Of a stretch of 64,000 nucleotides of DNA, positions 33,596 to 42,189 are shown in pieces. A program made the position numbers and the translations under genes. The stretch's first letter is position 1. Each line of letters opens with the position of its first letter. Below the pieces are notes generated by a model. That model worked only from the letters and a program-made list of their open reading frames with translations, ran no database searches and was not told the DNA's origin. Source of the DNA: Flavitalea plasmicola (GTDB lineage Bacteria > Bacteroidota > Bacteroidia > Chitinophagales > Chitinophagaceae); contig NZ_JAUOTO010000006.1 of assembly GCF_030546645.1 (NCBI RefSeq), forward strand, positions 372,001 through 436,000, given 5' to 3'.

Positions 33596-34393
33596 TTACA
33601 TAACTTCCTCCTCAGGAGCATTATTCACACTTTGCCGGCGCGCCTCCTCATGCAGGTAATCCTTCCGTTTCAGCTCGAAATTCCGCCCCAGGTAAAGACG
33701 GCGTACCTGTTCGTCCTCCGCCAGCTCTTCCGCCGTACCATGCTTGAAGATCTTTCCGTCGATAAGAAGATAGGCACGGTCACAGATGGAAAGGGTTTCA
33801 TTCACGTTGTGGTCCGTGATAAGAATACCGATATTCCTGAACTTCAGACGGGCGACCACGGTCTGTATATCCTCCACGGCAATGGGGTCCACACCCGCGA
33901 ACGGCTCGTCCAGCAAAATGAACTTAGGGTCCACCGCCAGCGCCCTGGCGATCTCGGTTCTCCTTCTCTCGCCTCCACTGAGGGAGTCCCCATTGTTCTT
34001 CCGCACGTGATGCAGGTGGAACTCATCCAGCAAGGATTCCAGCTTTTCCTTCTGCTCAGCCTTGCTGAGCCTGGTCATCTCCAGCACTGCCTTGATATTG
34101 TCTTCCACACTCAGCTTGCGGAATACCGAAGCCTCCTGGGGTAGGTAGCCGATACCCATCTGGGCCCGCTTGTACATGGGCATCCGGGTGATATCGACGT
34201 TATCGAGGTAGACCCCTCCCTCGTCAGGCTTTATCAGCCCGACGACCATATAAAAAGTGGTGGTTTTCCCTGCCCCGTTGGGGCCCAGCAACCCCACGAT
34301 CTCACCCTGTTCCAGCTTTACGGATACATGATTTACCACGGTACGGTTCCGGTAACTCTTTACAAGGTCCTGCGAATGAATGGTCAAACTCAT
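33596..34393 (-). CDS. lptB: LPS export ABC transporter ATP-binding protein LptB
   Basis: LptB powers extraction of lipopolysaccharide from the inner membrane together with LptFG. The 265-residue protein has Walker A 'GPNGAGKTT', '[15 protein letters not shown]', the signature '[15 protein letters not shown]', Walker B '[13 protein letters not shown]' and the switch His in '[10 protein letters not shown]'. These are typical of LptB. A C-terminal tail of about 25 residues extends beyond the E. coli protein. The partner genes are not in the window. Confidence 0.93.
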   Translation of the reverse strand: MSLTIHSQDLVKSYRNRTVVNHVSVKLEQGEIVGLLGPNGAGKTTTFYMVVGLIKPDEGGVYLDNVDITRMPMYKRAQMGIGYLPQEASVFRKLSVEDNIKAVLEMTRLSKAEQKEKLESLLDEFHLHHVRKNNGDSLSGGERRRTEIARALAVDPKFILLDEPFAGVDPIAVEDIQTVVARLKFRNIGILITDHNVNETLSICDRAYLLIDGKIFKHGTAEELAEDEQVRRLYLGRNFELKRKDYLHEEARRQSVNNAPEEEVM

Positions 34394-34405
34394 AACCCAA
34401 AGTTA

Positions 34406-34436
34406 AGCTGCAAGGCCCAAGCCACAAGCTGCGGGC
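34406..34436. repeat. Heptameric AGC-repeat array, single
   Basis: The stretch is built of 7-base units: AGCTGCA, AGGCCCA, AGCCACA, AGCTGCG, then GGC. The same unit types make up the inverted pair of arrays at 56460-56556. It lies 13 bases upstream of the lptB start, in the intergenic region between lptB and metF. Confidence 0.55.
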
Positions 34437-34500
34437 CTGAAAATTATGGCCAATTTAGCAAGTACGTAAAGACCTGTAATATAAAGGCCAAAAAACCGTT

Positions 34501-34625
34501 ATGTTTGCGCAAAATAAGAACGGACCATAGGTCCGTTGGCCGAAGGCCCATCATTAGATATGCACCGGGGATGGGTTTATTTTCGGAGTAAACCATACCC
34601 GGTGTAACAAAACGGACCACAGGTT
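34501..34625 (+). promoter_or_regulatory. metF promoter and structured, riboswitch-like leader
   Basis: TATGTTTG (34501-34508) is a -7 element; the transcript would begin near 34513. The leader can fold into ACGGACC/GGTCCGT (34521-34527 with 34531-34537), a GGCC-gaa-GGCC hairpin (34539-34549), and a long hairpin with outer stem CACCGGG/CCCGGTG (34564-34570 with 34599-34605, numbering as 34564..34605) and inner stem GGTTTA/TAAACC. ACGGACC occurs again at 34613-34619, six bases before the ATG, so GGTCCGT can pair with either copy. Two mutually exclusive folds next to a start codon suggest regulation, perhaps by a methionine-cycle compound. No known SAM-riboswitch core is recognised. Confidence 0.45.
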
Positions 34626-35579
34626 ATGAAGGTTATCGAGCATATTCAACAGGCCAAAGACACACTCGTTTCATTTGAGATCCTCCCCCCCCTGAAAGGA
34701 AGAACGATCAATTCGATCTATGAGCACCTTGACCCGCTCATGGCGTTTAACCCCTCTTTCATCAATGTCACCTACCATCGCAGCGAGACCATGTTCAAGA
34801 AAAAGTCGGATGGTACCTTTGAAAAAGTAGAGGTCCGCAAACGGCCCGGCACCGTAGGTATCTGCGCGGCGATCATGAACCATTACCAGATAGATGCCGT
34901 ACCGCACCTGATCTGCGGAGGATTTGCCAAAAGAGAGACAGAAGACGCATTGATCGACCTCCATTTCCTGGGCATCGACAATGTATTGGTACTGAGGGGA
35001 GATGCAGCTAAAAATGAAAGCTCATTCGAACCCGAACCCGACGGCCATCGCTATGCCATCGACCTGCTCAAACAGGTGGTCTCGCTCAACCATGGCGTCT
35101 ATATCGAAGAGGATATCAAGAATGGAGGTAAGACCAATTTCTGCATTGGTATCGCGGGCTATCCTGAAAAACACTTCGAAGCCCCCAACCTGGAAACGGA
35201 TATAATGTACCTGAAAGCCAAAGTTGAGGCAGGAGCCGAATACATTACTACCCAGATGTTCTTCGATAACCAGAAATATTTCGATTTCGTAAAGCTCTGT
35301 AAAGACCAGGGAGTTAACGTCCCGGTCATACCCGGGCTCAAACCCATCACCAATCGCAAGCAGCTCAGCATGCTGCCCAAGGTCTTCCACGTCGACCTGC
35401 CTACTGACCTCTCCAACGCCATCCTGAAATGCAAAAATGATGAAGAGGTGGAAAAGGTCGGCGAAGAGTGGCTGATCCATCAAAGCAGGGAATTAAAAAG
35501 GGCAGGCGTGCCAGTCCTGCACTATTATACTCTCGGTAAACCCAAAGTGATCGAGAACGTGGTGAAAGCAGTGTTCTGA
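34626..35579 (+). CDS. metF: Methylenetetrahydrofolate reductase
   Basis: MetF reduces 5,10-methylene-THF to 5-methyl-THF, the methyl donor for methionine. The 317-residue flavoprotein starts with 'VSFEILPPLKGR' (catalytic Glu region), has 'HLICGGFAKRETEDAL', 'NVLVLRGDA', 'FCIGIAGYPEKH' and 'EAGAEYITTQMFFDN', all typical. The length is usual for bacterial MetF. A structured leader precedes it. No other methionine gene is adjacent; it converges with the parvulin gene 4 bases downstream. Confidence 0.95.
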   Translation: MKVIEHIQQAKDTLVSFEILPPLKGRTINSIYEHLDPLMAFNPSFINVTYHRSETMFKKKSDGTFEKVEVRKRPGTVGICAAIMNHYQIDAVPHLICGGFAKRETEDALIDLHFLGIDNVLVLRGDAAKNESSFEPEPDGHRYAIDLLKQVVSLNHGVYIEEDIKNGGKTNFCIGIAGYPEKHFEAPNLETDIMYLKAKVEAGAEYITTQMFFDNQKYFDFVKLCKDQGVNVPVIPGLKPITNRKQLSMLPKVFHVDLPTDLSNAILKCKNDEEVEKVGEEWLIHQSRELKRAGVPVLHYYTLGKPKVIENVVKAVF

Positions 35580-35583
35580 GGGC

Positions 35584-37533
35584 TTACTTCGGTAACGAAG
35601 CAAACACCCGCTGATCCACATTTACCGGGTATTTCTTCTTCAATGCGGCAATCCACTCATCTTCCAGGTAAGTCTGGTAGTCATTGATGACAAATCCACG
35701 AGCGTCCCTGTAATTGCGGGGCGACCGCTCCTGGTATACATTCAGGATATAGGCAAAGCTCACTGTATTGTCAGATTTATTGGTATTGAAAGGCGTGAAC
35801 TGCCGGGGAAATGGGCTCACCTTCTCCAGTGCAGGTATCTGCGAAAGCTCATAACGGCCCGAATCGGCCTGGATGCCGGTGCCGGCGCTGTCCGACCATC
35901 TCCTCCAGTCATAGGGATTGGCGGTAAGACGTGTCCGCAGCGACTGTGCAGCCTGCTCGTTGCTACATGTGAATAGAAGCGCATCTACACTGGGTTCCCA
36001 CCAGTATTTGCCTTTATGCGCCTCGTAATAGGAATGAAGGCCCGCACTATCTGTGGACGCCTTATCCCAGATCTTCCGCTGCATGACCTCGAAGAGCAGG
36101 TTGCCTTCCTTGAATTCCGTCAGCTGAAAAGCAAAATCCTTGTTGTATTCCTCCAGGTGGTTGCGATAATAGTCCAGAGCCATCCTGCCCATAAATTGAT
36201 CGAAAAGGGCTTTGTCATTGATATTCCTGCCTTTGGAAGCTTTGATATTGCGCGCATAATCCAGCCAGTTCTGCACCGCATACTGTTGTGTGGGAAAGGA
36301 AAAGAGGACCGTGGAATGACTTAAGCCCTTATAGGAGTTAAGCCCCATATTCACCATAAAGCTGTCTGTAAAGTTCCAGAGATCTGCTTCCGAAAAATCA
36401 GCTTTTCTCATGCCCATCTGCTGGTAGATCCGCTTCAGCAAAGCCTGCCTGGAAACTTCAGCCCTCGTATCATTGCTGATCTGCTGTTTCAGGGCTGCCA
36501 CTGTTTCATCGTTCAGCACACGGGGGAAGGGCGTTCGCCCAAGTCGCTTGATAATATGGTATCCAAAGCTGGTAGCGACAGGACGGCTGACGGCTCCATC
36601 CTTGTCCAGGGCATAGGCGGCTGCTTCAAAGGCCGGCTCAAAACGGCCCACACTGAATTCAGGCATCTCTCCGCCACTTTGATAGGAAAGATTGTCCCCG
36701 CTGTATGACCTGGCCAGCTGAGAAAAATCCGCCCCTTTTTGCAAAGCTTCATACAGGGAATCTGCCTGCTGCCGACCGGCTTCCTGTACATTCGCCGGGG
36801 CGCCGGGAGGGACGGACACAAGGATCTGCGCCGCACGCATCCTTCCCAATGATTTCCGCTCGCCGAGATTCTTGAAAATATGGTAGCCGCCTTTGCTGCG
36901 GTAAGGTTTCGATATCTCCCCGGCTGCCGTGGAATAGGCGAGGGTCTCCAGCTCATAGGGAAGGGAAAAGACCGTAATATAACCAAGGTCGCCCCCATTC
37001 GCCTTTACAGAAGGGTCTTCCGACCATAAAAGGGCCGCTTCGGAGAATTTTTTTCCTTTTTTCAGGGCACTATAAGCCGCCGTCGCCTTTTCATATGCCT
37101 TTGCCGTATCGGAAGATCCGTTTCCGGGAAGCGCAATGAAAATATGCGCCAGGTGAATATCTTTCTGCCCCCTGGCAAAGACCTCATTCACTAACTTATC
37201 CAGGCTCGCCTCATCCTTCAGGTAGCTGTCGGCCACCTGGCTGCGAAAATTCTGTAGCTCCGTCCGTTGTGCAGGCAGCGTATCCAATTGCATATCATAT
37301 GCCGCCCTTACTTTCAACTTATAGCGGATATAAAGCTCAAGGTAGTCCCTGTAGGACCTGTCAGTCGTTTTCTCGCCCGTGTTATTCTTATTATACGCTT
37401 TCAGGAAATCCTCTTTGCTGACACCCCGTCCGTCACAGGTGAACAAAGTCTGCGCCCTGGTAGAGGAAGAGAAAAGTATTAAGAGAACGGTAAGCGTTCC
37501 GGCAAGCCTCCTGTTATCAATGAGATTTTTCAT
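35584..37533 (-). CDS. Periplasmic parvulin-type peptidyl-prolyl isomerase with two PPIase domains
   Basis: A 649-residue foldase with a signal peptide (1-27, 'SSSTRAQ'), an N-terminal helical region, and two parvulin domains at about 125-225 ('DIHLAHIFIALP', 'GGDLGYITVF', 'GYHIFKN') and 235-340 ('RMRAAQILVSVPP', 'GGEMPEFSVG', 'FGYHIIKRLG'). A long C-terminal segment of about 300 residues with no recognised domain follows. It is probably involved in outer-membrane protein folding. The gene starts inside the last codons of the upstream TlpA-like gene (17-base overlap), so the two are translationally coupled and likely act in the same envelope process. Confidence 0.85.
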   Translation of the reverse strand: MKNLIDNRRLAGTLTVLLILFSSSTRAQTLFTCDGRGVSKEDFLKAYNKNNTGEKTTDRSYRDYLELYIRYKLKVRAAYDMQLDTLPAQRTELQNFRSQVADSYLKDEASLDKLVNEVFARGQKDIHLAHIFIALPGNGSSDTAKAYEKATAAYSALKKGKKFSEAALLWSEDPSVKANGGDLGYITVFSLPYELETLAYSTAAGEISKPYRSKGGYHIFKNLGERKSLGRMRAAQILVSVPPGAPANVQEAGRQQADSLYEALQKGADFSQLARSYSGDNLSYQSGGEMPEFSVGRFEPAFEAAAYALDKDGAVSRPVATSFGYHIIKRLGRTPFPRVLNDETVAALKQQISNDTRAEVSRQALLKRIYQQMGMRKADFSEADLWNFTDSFMVNMGLNSYKGLSHSTVLFSFPTQQYAVQNWLDYARNIKASKGRNINDKALFDQFMGRMALDYYRNHLEEYNKDFAFQLTEFKEGNLLFEVMQRKIWDKASTDSAGLHSYYEAHKGKYWWEPSVDALLFTCSNEQAAQSLRTRLTANPYDWRRWSDSAGTGIQADSGRYELSQIPALEKVSPFPRQFTPFNTNKSDNTVSFAYILNVYQERSPRNYRDARGFVINDYQTYLEDEWIAALKKKYPVNVDQRVFASLPK

Positions 37534-38953
37534 GCTGAAGTTTCAGATTTAATACTTCATCCAATTGCTGGTAAGAAAGTTTTTTGGCTATAATCCGCTT
37601 GTCCTTGTCCAGCAGATAAAGGATCGGCGTTTGATATACATCGTACAGCTGCCGGTAACCGGCCTGGCCCGCTGCCTCTGTAGAGTCCTGGTGCGCCTTG
37701 GTCTCATAAACGTGTATCCAATCCTTTAAATTGTGATCCTTAATGAATTGCAACCATGCCTCCTGGCCTCCATCCACCATTACCCCATATAGCTTTACCC
37801 CCTGCTGTTTCCACTTAGCCTGAAAAATTGAGTCCAGCCTGGGAACGACCTCCTTACAATGCCCGCAGGTGGCGTCCCAGAAGCAGATGACCGTAAAAGG
37901 GGCTTGCACGCCATACAGGGGACGGGGCTTGCCGGAAGAATCCACCATCTCCAGGTTGGCTGCAGGCTGCCCGATAAGATTGGCCATAAGACTATAAGCC
38001 CGATTGTTAAGGTATTGCCTGTACTTCTCCGTAAAGAATTCCGCTTGCCCGGTGTTGATATACTTTTCAAATAGATGCACAAACACGGCATCCTGTCCCA
38101 TGTATTCGGGGTTGACATACTTCTGCACGAAATAGACCAGCAGGAACTGGAACATGGTCTTGTTCACCCTTGCCTCAAGTAACATCATGTCGGCTTCACG
38201 TTCGATAGAGTCCGCCTGGGGGGATACAAGATCTTTATAATATTTGTCCAGCCGGGGCTCGAAGACCGGTGTACGCGTAAGCCGGTCATCCGTAAAGGAA
38301 ATGCTATCCCAATAATGCGCTTTAAAATAATGATAGGGAAAGAGGCTGTCCACCTTGCCACCCACCTTTGGAGCTGGCGGGACCACAGGTTCTTTCATGG
38401 CATGGAACAGCATGGTGAGCAATGACTGCGGGTAGCGGGCAGCTATCTGCTGGCGATATTGCTGGATCTCTTCGTTCAGCCTCCTGATCTTTTCCCGCAG
38501 GCGGAGAGAATCTTTTTTGTCATGCGTGGCCGCCAGCTCCTTCTGGCTGGCGACGATCTCCGAGCCCTTATTATTGGTGAAAAGCGTGTACTGCTGGAAG
38601 ACCGTATTTTCAGGCGACCCCGTAAAGGTTACGCTGCCTGGCAGATGGAGGGTATCCGCAGCCAGGGAAAAATGCTGCTGGCTGTCTATCAGCAGCTCGA
38701 ACAGGATGGTTTTGGAAGGACTGACGATGAAATAGACCCCCCCGGTCAGCTTTTCCTTGCCTGTGAAATGCCCCGTACTATTCTCGTCCAGGGTGATAGA
38801 ATCGGCTACCGCCTTTATTTTACCGTAATAATAGCCTAAATAGATCTTGCTGTTCTTATAAGGCTTCAGGGTTAGCCGGATATCGTACCCGTTTTGGGCT
38901 TGAGCTTGTAATAGACACAAAAAGGTCGTCAGGGACAAAAGGATTTTACTCAT
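37517..38953 (-). CDS. TlpA-like thiol-disulfide protein with N-terminal DUF4369-type domain
   Basis: A secreted thioredoxin-fold protein of 478 residues: signal peptide (1-19, 'LLQAQAQ'), a beta-rich N-terminal DUF4369-like domain (about 20-140), a helical linker, and a C-terminal redoxin domain with 'CFWDATCGHCKEVVP' whose CGHC pair is the active site. Such proteins reduce or isomerise disulfides in the periplasm. The ATG at 38953 (MSKILLSL) is chosen because it gives a signal peptide; the open frame continues to 39385 only by running antisense through the rlmD-like gene. The downstream parvulin gene overlaps its end. Confidence 0.88.
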   Translation of the reverse strand: MSKILLSLTTFLCLLQAQAQNGYDIRLTLKPYKNSKIYLGYYYGKIKAVADSITLDENSTGHFTGKEKLTGGVYFIVSPSKTILFELLIDSQQHFSLAADTLHLPGSVTFTGSPENTVFQQYTLFTNNKGSEIVASQKELAATHDKKDSLRLREKIRRLNEEIQQYRQQIAARYPQSLLTMLFHAMKEPVVPPAPKVGGKVDSLFPYHYFKAHYWDSISFTDDRLTRTPVFEPRLDKYYKDLVSPQADSIEREADMMLLEARVNKTMFQFLLVYFVQKYVNPEYMGQDAVFVHLFEKYINTGQAEFFTEKYRQYLNNRAYSLMANLIGQPAANLEMVDSSGKPRPLYGVQAPFTVICFWDATCGHCKEVVPRLDSIFQAKWKQQGVKLYGVMVDGGQEAWLQFIKDHNLKDWIHVYETKAHQDSTEAAGQAGYRQLYDVYQTPILYLLDKDKRIIAKKLSYQQLDEVLNLKLQHEKSH

Positions 38954-39001
38954 ACGCCCGTAAAAATAGCCATTTCTGGTTTCTGTGGTATATTTACGGC
39001 C

Positions 39002-40408
39002 GTGCGAAGAAAAAATAAAAACATAGTCCTTCAGCAGGTACTGGTGCAGGACTACGCCGCTGAAGGCAAATCCCTGGCCCGCGTGGACGGGAAGGTGATC
39101 TTTATAGAGAATGTCGTACCCGGCGATGTGGTAGATGTTAAACTTTCCAAAAATAAGAAAGATTGGGCCGAAGGCTTCGTAACGGCCTGGCATCAATACT
39201 CTCCTGACCGGATAGAGCCGTTTTGCTCCCATTTTGGGGTATGCGGCGGCTGCCGCTGGCAGATGCTGCCCTATCCCAAACAATTGGAGTACAAACAAAA
39301 GCAGGTCATGGACAACCTGCAGCGCATCGGCAGGATCCAGCTGCCGGAGATCCCTCCCATTCTGGGAGCAGAGCAGACCATCCACTATAGGAACAAGCTC
39401 GAATACACTTTTTCCAGCAGACGCTTTCTCCTGCCGGAAGAACTACACGATCCGGAGATCACGCCGCAGCAGAATGTGGCCGGTTTTCATGCCAGGGGCA
39501 TCTTCGATAAAGTCGTGGATATCAGGACCTGCTACCTCCAGGAAGAACCGACCAACCAACTGCGGATCGCCGTCAGGGACTTTGCGATCAGTCGTAATCT
39601 TCCTTTTTACGACATAAAATCCCATCAAGGATGGCTGCGTACCATGCAGGTTCGCATCTGTACGACGGGCGAGGTCATGGCCAATATCGTCTACGGCTAC
39701 GAGGATCAGGCGGCCCGGACAGCTCTCCAGGACCATATTCTCCGGCAGTTCCCCGGACTAACCACGCTCCTTTACACCATCAACCCCAAATGGAATGATA
39801 GCCTTTCGGACCTGGAACCCCAGATCGTCTCTGGAAAGGGATATGTCATCGAAAAGCTGGAGGATTTCCGGTTCAAAATAGGGCCAAAATCCTTTTTCCA
39901 GACCAATACCCGCCAGGGTGAGCGCCTGTACCAGGTGACACGTGAATTTGCAGAGCTCACAGGCAGCCAGACAGTATATGACCTCTACTGCGGGACAGGC
40001 AGCATCGGCATTTTCGTTAGCCGGTTGGCCTCCAGGATCATTGGCGTGGAGGTGATCTCCGAAGCCATCGACGATGCCAGGGAAAATGCAGCGCTGAATA
40101 ATATCCCCCATGCCCGCTTCTTTGCCGGCGACGTGTCCGACATCTGCAATGACGAATTCTTTTCCGCAGAGGGCAGGCCGGACGTCATCATCACCGATCC
40201 CCCCCGGGCCGGCATGCACGAAAAACTGGTGAGGAAGATCCTGGATATGGAGGCGCCGGTAGTCGTTTACGTCAGCTGCAACCCCGCTACCCAGGCCAGG
40301 GACCTGCAACTATTGGATGAAAAATATGTTGTCACTAAGGTACAGCCGGTGGATATGTTCCCGCATACCCATCATATTGAGAATGTCGTTCAGTTGAAAA
40401 GGAGATAG
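39002..40408 (+). CDS. rlmD: 23S rRNA (uracil-C5)-methyltransferase, RlmD/RumA-like
   Basis: A TrmA/RumA-family enzyme that transfers a methyl group from SAM to C5 of a uracil, probably U1939 or U747 of 23S rRNA. The 468-residue protein has a TRAM domain (about 10-65), the iron-sulfur Cys residues in 'CSHFGVCGGCRW' (about 79-90), the SAM motif 'VYDLYCGTGSIGIF' (about 325-338), 'ITDPPRAG' and the catalytic Cys in 'VYVSCNPATQARDL' (about 424). The start is a GTG at 39002; no ATG lies upstream. The family is firm, the exact uridine target is not. Confidence 0.87.
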   Translation: MRRKNKNIVLQQVLVQDYAAEGKSLARVDGKVIFIENVVPGDVVDVKLSKNKKDWAEGFVTAWHQYSPDRIEPFCSHFGVCGGCRWQMLPYPKQLEYKQKQVMDNLQRIGRIQLPEIPPILGAEQTIHYRNKLEYTFSSRRFLLPEELHDPEITPQQNVAGFHARGIFDKVVDIRTCYLQEEPTNQLRIAVRDFAISRNLPFYDIKSHQGWLRTMQVRICTTGEVMANIVYGYEDQAARTALQDHILRQFPGLTTLLYTINPKWNDSLSDLEPQIVSGKGYVIEKLEDFRFKIGPKSFFQTNTRQGERLYQVTREFAELTGSQTVYDLYCGTGSIGIFVSRLASRIIGVEVISEAIDDARENAALNNIPHARFFAGDVSDICNDEFFSAEGRPDVIITDPPRAGMHEKLVRKILDMEAPVVVYVSCNPATQARDLQLLDEKYVVTKVQPVDMFPHTHHIENVVQLKRR

Positions 40409-40467
40409 GATAGATTGGCCGCTCCGCAAGCAATTAAATAGTAATTTGCGTAACTTAAAGTGAAGGT

Positions 40468-41178
40468 ATGACAGAATTTCGCCCGGGGGGCTTTCAGATG
40501 ATCCCTCCTGTTATCAAGAATTTGGTTATTATTAACGCATTGGTGTATTTGGCAGAAGTGACCCTGGGGCCATCCATAAGGGATGGTATGTTCAATCTGT
40601 TTGCCTTGCATACGGTCCAATCGCCACTTTTTCGCCCTCACCAGCTGGTGACCTATCTGTTCCTGCATGACTACAGGAGCTTTGCCCATATCCTGTACAA
40701 CATGTTTGCGCTCTGGATGTTTGGATCCATCCTGGAGAATTACTGGGGTCCAAAGAGGTTCCTCATCTTTTATACGATCTGCGGTATTGGCGCTGCCGTC
40801 TTTCACCTGGCCGTGCTCTACCCGGAAATGACCCGGTATATCGACGAGCTCCAGCTCTATGCACCGGAGGCCAGGGACGCCATCGCACACAACCCGGATT
40901 ACCCGCTCAATTCGATCACTGTCGGGGCGTCAGGGGCCGTTTTCGGCTGCCTTGCCGCCTTTGGATACCTTTTTCCCAATAACCTCATTTACCTTTACTT
41001 TTTTGTTCCGATCAAGGTAAAATGGTTCGTGCTGGGCTACGCCGCAATAGAACTGTTCTCCGGTCTCAGCGCCAGTGCAGGAGACAACGTCGCCCACTGG
41101 GCCCACCTGGGAGGAGGATTGGTGGGATTATTGCTGGTGATCTACTGGAACCGGACCAACCGCCGTAACTTTTATTAA
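40468..41178 (+). CDS. Rhomboid-family intramembrane serine protease (active-type)
   Basis: A 236-residue membrane protease with six hydrophobic segments. The catalytic Ser155 lies in 'TVGASGAVFG' (GxSG) and the catalytic His in 'HWAHLGGG' (His213). The oxyanion-site residues are His74 and Asn78 in 'HILYNMFALWMFG'. It should cleave membrane proteins within their transmembrane segments. A second rhomboid-like gene without these residues follows 76 bases downstream, and an EEP phosphodiesterase gene closes the likely operon. Confidence 0.93.
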   Translation: MTEFRPGGFQMIPPVIKNLVIINALVYLAEVTLGPSIRDGMFNLFALHTVQSPLFRPHQLVTYLFLHDYRSFAHILYNMFALWMFGSILENYWGPKRFLIFYTICGIGAAVFHLAVLYPEMTRYIDELQLYAPEARDAIAHNPDYPLNSITVGASGAVFGCLAAFGYLFPNNLIYLYFFVPIKVKWFVLGYAAIELFSGLSASAGDNVAHWAHLGGGLVGLLLVIYWNRTNRRNFY

Positions 41179-41254
41179 ACACTTTGCATTGAACGACTGT
41201 TAAAATGCTGGCAGGACGGACTCCGTTTTGTAACTTTAGACCATCAATTTTAGT

Positions 41255-42178
41255 ATGCGCATAATGGAAGATAGCTATCGCAAGAAAATGATGCTGGGGC
41301 AGGATGGGAATGCGCTGGTACAGCTGATCGTTATCAATGCCGTCCTGTTCGTTATCCTCCAGTTCATTTACCTTGTCTTTAGTATGAATCACAAGGTCCC
41401 GGAATTTGAAAGCGACGTGCTCAGCTGGTTCGTTATGCCAGCAAGCATGGAAAAGCTGTCTTCCCGCCCCTGGACGATCCTGACCTATATGTTTTCCGAA
41501 CAGAGTGTCATCCGCTTCATCGGCAATATGTTCTGGCTCTGGGGTTTCGGATATATCCTGCAGGATCTCATGGGCAATCGCAAGCTGGTGCCCATTTACC
41601 TTTATGGCGGCATTGCAGCGGCGATCGTTGTACTCCTTTCCTATGGTATGGTGCCCGGGTTTAAACCAAAGGCACCCGGTGCTTTTTTGATAGGAGCCAA
41701 TCCCGGCATCATGGCCATCGCCGTTGCCACCACGACGATAGCGCCGGACTACCGGATCTTCCCCATGATCAACGGCGGCATCCGGCTGTGGATCTTCACG
41801 CTCGTTTTCCTGATCATCGACATCGTGAGCATCGGACATACAGACACCGCCACTTATATAGCCAATCTTACAGGAGCTGGCGCCGGCTTCGTTTTCATCT
41901 ACCTGGTGAGGAGAGGCTACGACGGCAGCATCTGGATGAATAAGGTCTTCGATTGGTTTAATGACCTTTTTAATCCCAATAAGAAGAAAAAGGGACGGTC
42001 GCCTAAAGATGAATATTATTATAAAGTATCCGGGACGCAACCTTACAAAAAGATCCCCAATATCACCCAGCAACGTATCGATGAGATCCTGGATAAGATC
42101 AACCAGCAGGGTTATCGCTTCCTCACCGATGAGGAAAAAGACATCCTTAAAAGGGCCGCAGACGAAGAAGATTTGTAA
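41255..42178 (+). CDS. Catalytically dead rhomboid homologue (pseudo-rhomboid)
   Basis: A 307-residue membrane protein of the rhomboid fold, with 'RFIGNMFWLWGFGYIL' matching the 'HILYNMFALWMFG' segment of its neighbour. The catalytic sites are lost: GASG is replaced by 'GANPG' (about 147-151, no Ser), 'AHLGG' by 'ANLTG' (His to Asn204) and the His of HxxxN by Arg. A cytoplasmic tail of about 85 residues, rich in Lys, ends with a helical segment (about 273-305) as in many Bacteroidota rhomboids. The frame is open and the fold kept, so it is probably a functional pseudoenzyme. TAACTTTA at 41231-41238 may be its own -7 element. Start 41255 or 41264. Confidence 0.82.
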   Translation: MRIMEDSYRKKMMLGQDGNALVQLIVINAVLFVILQFIYLVFSMNHKVPEFESDVLSWFVMPASMEKLSSRPWTILTYMFSEQSVIRFIGNMFWLWGFGYILQDLMGNRKLVPIYLYGGIAAAIVVLLSYGMVPGFKPKAPGAFLIGANPGIMAIAVATTTIAPDYRIFPMINGGIRLWIFTLVFLIIDIVSIGHTDTATYIANLTGAGAGFVFIYLVRRGYDGSIWMNKVFDWFNDLFNPNKKKKGRSPKDEYYYKVSGTQPYKKIPNITQQRIDEILDKINQQGYRFLTDEEKDILKRAADEEDL

Positions 42179-42189
42179 CTTAGGTCTTC

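Noticed and set aside
34501-34625. SAM-II or SAM-I riboswitch before metF
   Set aside because: Conserved core sequences of these riboswitches are not visible; only unnamed hairpins are. Reported as a candidate structure instead.
38954-39385. N-terminal extension of the TlpA-like protein (about 144 residues)
   Set aside because: It would run antisense through the rlmD-like gene and hide a good signal peptide that starts at 38953.
41066-42073. A 335-codon open frame antisense to the pseudo-rhomboid gene
   Set aside because: It lies wholly opposite real genes, its translation is rich in His, Asp and Gln without any domain, and the sense frame has a clear fold. It is a by-product of codon bias.
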